Made by a program: the position numbers and the translations under genes
Source: Morella rubra
Lineage: Eukaryota > Streptophyta > Magnoliopsida > Fagales > Myricaceae
NCBI GenBank assembly: GCA_003952965.2
Contig: CM025855.1
Span: 35,983,742 to 36,047,741, forward strand
Length of the DNA stretch: 64,000 nucleotides
Direction of reading: 5' to 3'
The notes under the pieces: generated by a model
What the model saw: the letters and a program-made list of their open reading frames with translations, nothing else
What the model was told of the DNA's origin: nothing
Databases searched by the model: none
Part shown: positions 58,533-64,000 of the stretch, piece after piece
Numbering within the stretch: the first letter of the stretch is position 1
Layout of the letters: each line of letters starts with the position of its first letter

Positions 58533-58562
58533 GAATATTCGAGGGGTATAGTTGGAATATCC
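58533..58562. promoter_or_regulatory. Two P1BS motifs in the SPX promoter
   Basis: GAATATTC (58533-58540) and GAATATCC (58555-58562) fit the PHR1 binding site GNATATNC. They are 14 bp apart and about 160-190 bp upstream of the SPX start codon. Arabidopsis SPX1/2 and rice SPX1/2 are induced by phosphate starvation through such sites, so the same control is likely here. Confidence 0.65.
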
Positions 58563-58599
58563 TTTGGTTTTGTAAGAGTATATCTCGGGTTTTATTCCT

Positions 58600-61500
58600 T
58601 TTGAGAGAGAGAGAGAGACGGGGGGTTTTAATTATATATTCCTCTTTTCTTTTTCTTTTCTTTTTCGTGCGGTGAAAAGGACACGTGGAAATATTTATTT
58701 CCTGGGGGCTCAGAGCAGTGAAGCCGGATTGGCTGGTCACGCTGGTGCGAGGAAGCGAATGAGCTGAGTTATGAGTGGCAACTTCGAGAAAATTGTTTTT
58801 AATTTTATTTTCTTTACTATTTCTTTTTCAAATTTCTGTCTTTGGGTTTTAACCGGAATGGTTCCGATGCCACATTCACTGAATCACTGCCCTACGGGGC
58901 ACGTGATTGACGCGGGTCCTCCGTTTAGCAGCCTGATGGTTTTCATCTAGCAGCCCTGCCTGGCCTACTTCATTATAGATTTTCATGAATTATGATTTTT
59001 TATAATTTTTGTCTTAATATCAAATTTTAATTTAAGAAATATAAACAGAATTAGATTTAAATCATTTAATATTGTTAATATAAAATTTCAAGTAATATGA
59101 ATTTTACCTATGAGGTCAAGTCTATCTTTTTACGAATTGCATAAATTATAGAGAATTTCTATCTAATTTTTATATGATGTGTTTATCTTTTTCTAAATTA
59201 TATGATGCAATTAGAATATAAAATTACTGAAAGATTCTAATATTGTCTAAATAAAAATTACGATGAAGTGGCCAACCACTGTTCTTGTATACATCAATAA
59301 GGCATTAAGCTTTTCTAGATTAATATCCAACATGATGATTTTAAACGGTTACCGCTCGCAGTCTCCTTCGCAATCTCCTTCAAATGTGTATTGGTGTAAC
59401 TGTAAATATCCGATTTAAAAAACGATTCTCTAGAATCTTCTTTTTTTAACATATCGAAATAATTATTAGATAATTATCTTCTTAGTTGAAACCGGTCTAT
59501 CCGCTACAGAAGTTCATTCAATTACCGTTGTAATAGGGACTGAGCTAGGACAGGCGAGAGCTGAACACCTCAAAAGTCGGCCAAAAAATAGGCAAAATAT
59601 GTACTTTTTAAAACCTTTTTTTCTTTGTTTTTGCACTTTTCACATTTTGGTTCCTTAAATTACAATTTAATAAAAATTGTTCCTCCCCAATTATATAATT
59701 TTGGCAAAACGTGTGTGTGTTTGTGATGTAGATAACTAAGACCATGGTCAACGGTGCAGTTGTTAACATGGCCTTTCGGCAATTTGTAGAGGCGTTTCTT
59801 AAAGAAGACCGTACTATTTATATATATGACGCTTGAAACGAAACCAAACGAACCGCCAGTAGCCCCCATAATATGGCAAAATAAGATATTCACAAAAGAA
59901 TTTGTAGAAGTCATGGATAAATTATCGTAGGTTCTTTTGTTACAATAAAATTTAGTTTGTACTATTGTACCTTAGACAACAAATAGCAATTAACTCTTTG
60001 GAATTTTTCATAAACAACTTTTACGCAGCTTTTACTAAAATATCTTCATTTTGTTTTTATATATATAAATGCATCTGATACCCACATTGTAATCCCAAGT
60101 TTGAATCCTTAACTAACGTCAAGTGTTGGGACCTTTTTTTTCTTTTTGAGCAAGTTTTGGGATTATTATAAATACTTTCAATGCGTGTAGTTTTCTGAGC
60201 ACTCTCGGAGTATTACATGTAAATTTTAGGTGTGCGTGTGTGTGTTTTTGTCTTTTTTCCTCTTGATGCTTATTTCTAATTTCTATAAAGCGTGGTAATA
60301 TTTTTGTGCACTGAGGTCCTATGATTATTTTTTTGGGCATATTATAAATTTTTCTCTCAAATTATTACGCAATTTTTAAATATTTAATAAAATATAACTC
60401 ATTACAGCTCACTCTCAAATTATTGCTTCTCGTTACAATTTCATCCATCAACTTGTTGGAACCGTTGTATTGAACAGTTTATATTTCATATGAAGACGCA
60501 TAATTTTCTCATTATTTGAAAATATAAATTTGATTATATCAATACTAAGTGAGTTATCTTTTTTTTTTTTAATAAAAAAAACTATTCTAACTACATATTA
60601 TTTATTGGGTCTATAAATTACTATAACACTGTAGCAGGTTAGGGAGAGTTTAAACGAGATAAATTTATCTTTTCATGTTAGGAGAAAGTCAAGTGTGATA
60701 GAAAACTATTTGACATAATGGCTCTAGTAGATTGGGGATGAAATCGCAACAAGAAATATAGTTTGGAGGTAAGCTATGACGAGTAAAAATTTGTAGAGTA
60801 TTTGAAAATCGGTGGTAGTTTGAGGGAGGAAATTGTAATTTATTCTTATTTTTTTTTAGGCATATAATTTCATAAGTTATATGCCTATTTCCCAAAAAAA
60901 ACTTATTGAGTTTATCAAGTTGATATTTTTCTACTTTTATGGGAGATATTTCTTGTCTATGCTTGAGATTGTTAATTAACTTAAGAAGATTTTTCACTTT
61001 TATAGCTTCTCGAACTATCACCCAAGTGTCATTTTATCAGTCTGCAACTACATTTTGTCACATTTAGCCTTTGAATTACCAAAATAAATCAATATTCACC
61101 TTTTAGTAAAATATTGTGATTGAAATATAAAAAAAAAATAGGATACATGACACAATATTGTGTTCAATGATAAAGCGAACATCGATGAATTTGATAGTTT
61201 AAGAACTCACTTTGACGAAATTGATAATTTGGAGGCTCGAAATGATATTTGATTCATAGTTTTGAGATAAAAAAATGAGGTTCCCTTAACTTAATTTCTA
61301 TTTGTGGGACAGAAAATACTGATACACCCAATTAGCATCTTGTATCAGAGATATCACTGTGAAGACACCCAATTTGCATCAGAGTTATCACTATAAAGTT
61401 GAAGTGGAAGTGAGGGATCTAGCAAGTAATTCAGAGAATTGCTTGACAATGAGCTCAAAAAAAAAAATACATTTTTTCAACCCACCAATTATCATGTATT

Positions 61501-64000
61501 TTGCATTTTGTATTATATATTATCACGTTTGAGACATTGTACTCACAGATTACTTATCTTTAACATATTGCATACTTTCTTTATTTTTTGGTCAAATTGG
61601 ACAAAAAATCATTTTTTTAATACAAAATTTTGATTATACACTTAAAAATTTAAATAATATATTATATTTAAAGATATAATCGTTATTTATTTAAAAAATA
61701 AATAAATTTTTATCTAATTTGATAGAAAAAAAATAGACATAAAATATAATATTTTATTGTGCAAAGTATTAAAAAAAAAAAACCCACTTATGTCTATTAT
61801 GTCTTACAAGATTCCTCCATTCCAACAAAGATTCGAGAGGTCATAGAAAGCGTGAGTTTGATTTGACTGAATAACTACATCGTGGCGGGAGGGAACAAGA
61901 CAAATAAGTAAAACTCAACTCCTTGCAAAAGAACAGTTGGGAAACCTCAACTTGATCGGGTCTTTCTCGAGGTTAGATTTGGTTTTCAATAGATGATCGA
62001 TGCATTTTCTGTTTTAGTTAAATGGCAAAAGTGCAACCCGTCATTTTCAAAGAGCATTTGGAATTAGAATTTCCATCGTGCTATTTGTGCATGCAATCTT
62101 TCGAGATATATCTATAAAAATAGAACTTTTTGATTGTTTTTTTTTTTTAAGTGATAATGGAAGAAACGTAGTTCGACAGGTTCATCATAGTATAATCCAC
62201 CTAATATGTTAATAAATTTTAGATTAGTGCAGTTTTTCAAGCCACACCGACTAGATGAATTCAACTTTATCATGTAGATAGTGTCAAAAAATTGTTTATA
62301 TTTAGAGAATTTGAACTTGAGACCTTAAAGAGAGTGCACCTTTAAATCTTAAATTTTGATTACTCAAACCAAATCGTTTAGAGTTATTGCTTGAGAATTA
62401 GTAATTAAGAGATCATAAAATTCAAAATTGTCAACTCCACATGCGACAAAGTATCCTATGGAAGATTTCGAAGATAAAAACTTAGAGGTAAATTATACTT
62501 GGCAATACCAAATTGTCATAGCTTGGGCATGAGGCGAAGACTAAATTCGATCCACTACAAGCATATTAATAACTTATCTCATACTTGGATTAGATCTGAC
62601 CCAACATAGTATAAAGGGATTGAGTGCGATATATTTTCTTTTTGCAGTATCCAAAAACCCAACAATACGAAATTGGCATCAAACTTTAACATATCCCATC
62701 ATCGAACTATAAAAACATATGCGTGTCAAATGAACGAGCAGAAGCCGAAAAAGAATAAAGATTCGGGTAGAAAGGAGATTCACATGACCATTGTCCCATG
62801 TTCCTTCCCACATCGCGATTCTGGGCTCATAGAAATATGTTAAAAATGGATTAATTTACAGGTGTCCGACTCGTCGATTGCGGGTCCGAGATTGCCCGAA
62901 AAGATAGACAAAGACACAGCATTTTCAATTTAGTGACCCACAGTAATGATGAGCGCAAGTTGCGTGATGGGATCGCTTAAATTTCAGAGGAGGGGAGCCA
63001 AGCCAAAGACGACTGCCGAGCCGTAAAGCCGATATGGAGCCGAAGCCGAGCGAAGTGGACCATTGCTCATTTATGAAGCATGGTATAATTCCAAGGAAAT
63101 TGGGAATATCCATATCGCCTACCAAGAAAAGCATGGTTCTGTCAGTGCCACCTTTTAGCCTGTCCGGTCGGCAAAGTCAAAGGAAGGGTAAATCCGGGAT
63201 TAAAATGTGGAGGTGGGACCCACATCGCCAGCGAGCAATGAACGTGGCCGACTTTGCGCATTGAATTTGAAGGTTACGGGTGGAATGCTCTTCTCGGACT
63301 GTTTTGTCCCTTCCCAAGAGAAGATTCGGATTTGTCTTTGGATATACTCCATTTGGAACTCGAATTCTACAGCGGACATTCTCCATTCTCGGAAAAAATT
63401 AGACCCCACCAACCTTCACTTTTTAAGTGTACTTCTTATTGTTTCCTAATTTTTCTTAAAATAGCTTCAGAACGAGAACAAGATGCTCGGTTAGAATTTT
63501 TTTAATTTTTAATGTTTTAAAAATTTGTAGATGATATTAATTTTATTAGTATGAGTGTTGTAATTATTTTTAAGTAATGTTAAAAAATATTTTAATTTTA
63601 AAATTTAAAAAAACTCTAAAAAATAAAGAAAACGAATTTCTGTATTCTCTTTTGCGAAGCTTCCTTTCTTTTTTCTGTAAAGAAAAGTAGGAGGGGATGG
63701 ACTACAAATGCCGAAAGAGTAGCCTACACTTCCTTCTAGCTAAGGGTATCTACTATCTGCCTTCTATAATTTTTAGTCTAATAAAATAATTTATAATTGT
63801 ATAATTTAAATAAAGATAGATATAATATTTAAATCTCATTATATGATTTATATTATTTAAAAATTTTATACGAATAATATTTAATAGTGTATAATATATT
63901 TATTATATCTATATTTTTTTTAAAATTATACCATATAATTCAAACAAAAATTACAAAACCTCTCTTCTTATCAAATTGTTTCTTTCTATTATAATCACTC
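58600..64000. other. AT-rich intergenic DNA, nothing supported
   Basis: Beyond the SPX promoter there are only short open frames. I see no domain, no paired terminal repeats and no tRNA. A somewhat GC-richer patch at 62.87-63.30 kb could be the edge of a gene lying beyond the window or a decayed exon, but nothing in it is recognisable. Confidence 0.45.

Overview
The window is nuclear DNA of a flowering plant, most likely a eudicot and possibly a woody one. The evidence is AT-rich intergenic DNA, GT-AG introns, plant-specific genes (ATL RING-H2 ligase, class III peroxidase, SPX protein, plant-type ATG13 and ATG1t) and a dense load of plant transposons. I could not identify the species.

Layout. 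At 1.5-2.2 kb lies an intronless ATL-type RING-H2 E3 ligase (minus). From 2.3 to 17 kb there are no convincing host genes: a hAT-type element (7623-8402), a solo LTR nested in a copia fossil (9.0-11.1 kb) and an internally deleted hAT element (13614-14952). At 17290-20757 is a Pack-MULE with 0.63-kb terminal inverted repeats and a perfect 9-bp target duplication. It carries pieces of host genes, including exons of a mitochondrial thiamine diphosphate carrier. Next come two plus-strand autophagy genes side by side, ATG13 (21858-26098) and the ATG1t-type kinase (28036-30852), whose products belong to the same initiation complex. At 33.2 kb is a small secreted proline-rich repeat protein.

From 34.7 to 51.3 kb is a transposon nest. 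It holds another hAT element, a broken gypsy fossil fused to a partial copy of the ATG1t locus, the transposase end of a hAT element, and a nearly intact 7.6-kb MuDR-like element (41257-48818). That element has 211-bp inverted repeats, a long SWIM-type transposase gene and a convergent second gene encoding a GRF zinc-finger membrane protein. A copia fragment and a 1.3-kb hAT element rich in CCGGTCCGG follow.

From 51.5 to 58.4 kb is host territory: tRNA-Ser(GCU), a peroxidase 25-like gene with a suspicious intron 3, and an SPX1/2-like phosphate-sensor gene with candidate PHR1-binding (P1BS) sites in its promoter and first intron. From 58.6 to 64 kb no gene is recognisable.

Most notable are the two-gene MULE with serially duplicated exons, the ATG13-ATG1t neighbourhood with secondary copies of both genes nearby, and the thiamine-carrier Pack-MULE. 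All exon limits were read by eye from splice signals and reading frame; no database search was run.
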